From: Candidatus Dechloromonas phosphoritropha | Lineage (GTDB): Bacteria > Pseudomonadota > Gammaproteobacteria > Burkholderiales > Rhodocyclaceae | Assembly: GCA_016722705.1 (NCBI GenBank) | Contig: JADKGN010000004.1 | Location: forward strand, 930,001 to 994,000 | Direction of reading: 5' to 3' | DNA: 64,000 bases | Shown here: one piece after another, positions 63,185 to 64,000 of the stretch | Position numbering within the stretch: the stretch's first letter is position 1 | How the letters are laid out: each line of letters opens with the position of its first letter | Notes under the pieces: generated by a model | What the model was told of the DNA's origin: nothing | Database searches by the model: none | What the model saw: only the letters and a program-made list of their open reading frames with translations | Translations under genes and position numbers: made by a program

Positions 63185-63769
63185 TCAGAAGCCGCTGTCC
63201 GGCTGGGCCAGGTAGGCGGCTTCGTCCGCTGTCGAAGCGCGGCCGAGTGCGGCATTGCGATGCGGGAAGCGGCCAAAGCGGGCGATCACTTCGTGGTGGC
63301 GCCGGGCATAGTCGAGAAAGCCCTCGCAACCGGAGTGCTGCGCGGCCAGCGCGGTGAACAAGCGAACCGACTGCTCCTGATCGGCCAGTGACTCACTGTG
63401 TTCGAGAGGCAGGTAGATGAACAGTTTTTCGACGGCACTCAGGGCCTCGTCCCAGCCGTGTTCGAGTGCCTTCGCCGCCAGCTGGCGGGCCTGCTCGTCA
63501 CCGGCGAAGGCACTCGCCTCGCCGCGAAACAGGTTGCGCGGGAACTGGTCAAGCAGGATGAGCAGGGCCAGGAGGCCAGGAGGCTCGGCTGCCCAGTCGC
63601 TCAGTTCGCCGGCCAACGCGGCTTCGGTCGCCACCAGAAACCGCCTGCGGATTTCGTCATCGAATGCCGTATCCTTGCGGAACCAGACCATCCGCGGCTG
63701 GCCGTGCTCCGCTGTTCCGGGCTGGCCGAACCAGAAGGCGAGAATTGCGTCCGGCGTCACGGTATCCAT
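63185..63769 (-). CDS. DUF924 family protein
   Basis: 194 aa from 63769 (MDTVTPDAILAFWFG). LLILLDQFPRNLFRGEASAFAGD and LEHSESLADQEQSVRLF are the DUF924 signatures. Predicted soluble, helical; function unknown. ATG overlaps the glnS stop (ATGA) and its stop is 4 bp before the methyltransferase start. Confidence 0.93.
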   Translation of the reverse strand: MDTVTPDAILAFWFGQPGTAEHGQPRMVWFRKDTAFDDEIRRRFLVATEAALAGELSDWAAEPPGLLALLILLDQFPRNLFRGEASAFAGDEQARQLAAKALEHGWDEALSAVEKLFIYLPLEHSESLADQEQSVRLFTALAAQHSGCEGFLDYARRHHEVIARFGRFPHRNAALGRASTADEAAYLAQPDSGF

Positions 63770-64000
63770 CAGCCGACCTTGCCCCACGAATCCCGCAGCG
63801 TCACGGCGCGGTTGAAGACCGGCTGACCATCCCGCGAATCGAGCGGATCGACAACAAAGTAGCCATGACGCTCGAACTGGAAACGCTCGTCTGGCCGGGT
63901 ATCGCGCATGCAGGGTTCGAGCTGGGCGGTGATGGTCTGGCGGGACTCGGGGTTCAGATCGTCGAGAAAGTCCCGCTCAAGCTCCGGAGCATCGCCTTCG
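63769..64000 (-). CDS. glnS: Glutamine--tRNA ligase, C-terminal part (cut by window edge)
   Basis: Last 76 codons of GlnRS on the minus strand. The visible C-terminal segment reads FQFERHGYFVVDPLDSRDG then PVFNRAVTLRDSWGKVG and a stop, matching the anticodon-binding beta-barrel end of GlnS. The catalytic part is outside the window. Heads a tight operon with DUF924, methyltransferase, pyrF, ypfJ, thioredoxin-like and M23 genes. Confidence 0.93.
   Translation of the reverse strand, partial: EGDAPELERDFLDDLNPESRQTITAQLEPCMRDTRPDERFQFERHGYFVVDPLDSRDGQPVFNRAVTLRDSWGKVG

Overview
The window is a stretch of core chromosome from a GC-rich Gram-negative betaproteobacterium. It most resembles Rhodocyclales of the Dechloromonas/Azonexus/Accumulibacter type. 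This placement rests on gene content and order: glyQ-glyS-gmhB; miaB-phoH-ybeY-lnt; tyrS next to an rrn operon; fmdB-DUF502-aspS-nudB; argB-HAD-slmA; bactofilin with a DUF6776-like gene; and a single large general porin. The genus is an inference from memory of synteny, not from a database search. No phage, insertion sequence, integron or CRISPR array is visible.

Layout. 1-9.7 kb: the 5' part of gmhB, glyS, glyQ, a lytic transglycosylase with a long leader, then miaB-phoH-ybeY-lnt, a tRNA-Met(CAT) with its own strong promoter, and msrA. 9.8-15.3 kb: a complete rrn operon on the minus strand (16S, tRNA-Ile, tRNA-Ala, 23S, 5S) with promoter, boxA elements, processing stems and terminator. 15.3-19.4 kb: tyrS, erpA, bactofilin, a membrane coiled-coil protein, and rplM-rpsI. 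19.4-19.8 kb: a gene-free AT-rich gap that appears to encode a small RNA with a C/U-rich loop. 19.8-31 kb: OsmC, coq7, CNP1-like, rppH, proS, a lytic transglycosylase, ffh, a CcsA-family protein, the wreck of a DUF21/CNNM transporter gene, and pilBCD. 31-37.5 kb: fmdB-DUF502-aspS, a secreted RNase with barstar, nudB, a sigma-32-type hsp20, argB, a HAD nucleotidase and slmA. 37.5-47 kb: hemB, engB, cytochrome c4, a CBS protein, msrPQ, bioBC, comF, trmL and a porin. 47-51 kb: two toxin-antitoxin modules on either side of proB, then obg and rpmA-rplU. 51-58.9 kb: FKBP, an RluB/F-type synthase, a MaoC hydratase, a MacAB-like export operon interrupted by a methyltransferase, and a tiny secreted peptide. 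58.9-64 kb: a tightly packed operon running glnS, DUF924, an orphan adenine methyltransferase, pyrF, ypfJ, a thioredoxin-like protein and an M23 peptidase.

Most genes are housekeeping: translation (four tRNA synthetases, ribosomal proteins, rRNA/tRNA modification), envelope biogenesis, type IV pilus assembly and cofactor synthesis. Against that background, several things stand out. There is a likely anti-Shine-Dalgarno sRNA in the AT-rich gap. msrP has an in-frame loss of the segment that carries the molybdenum-ligand cysteine. GlyS has an atypical low-complexity insertion. A secreted RNase/barstar pair sits inside the aspS-nudB operon, and proB lies between DinJ/YafQ and MntA/HepT modules. 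A DUF21 transporter pseudogene precedes pilB. I do not see a large unknown multi-gene system; the most original candidates are the sRNA and the altered msrP.
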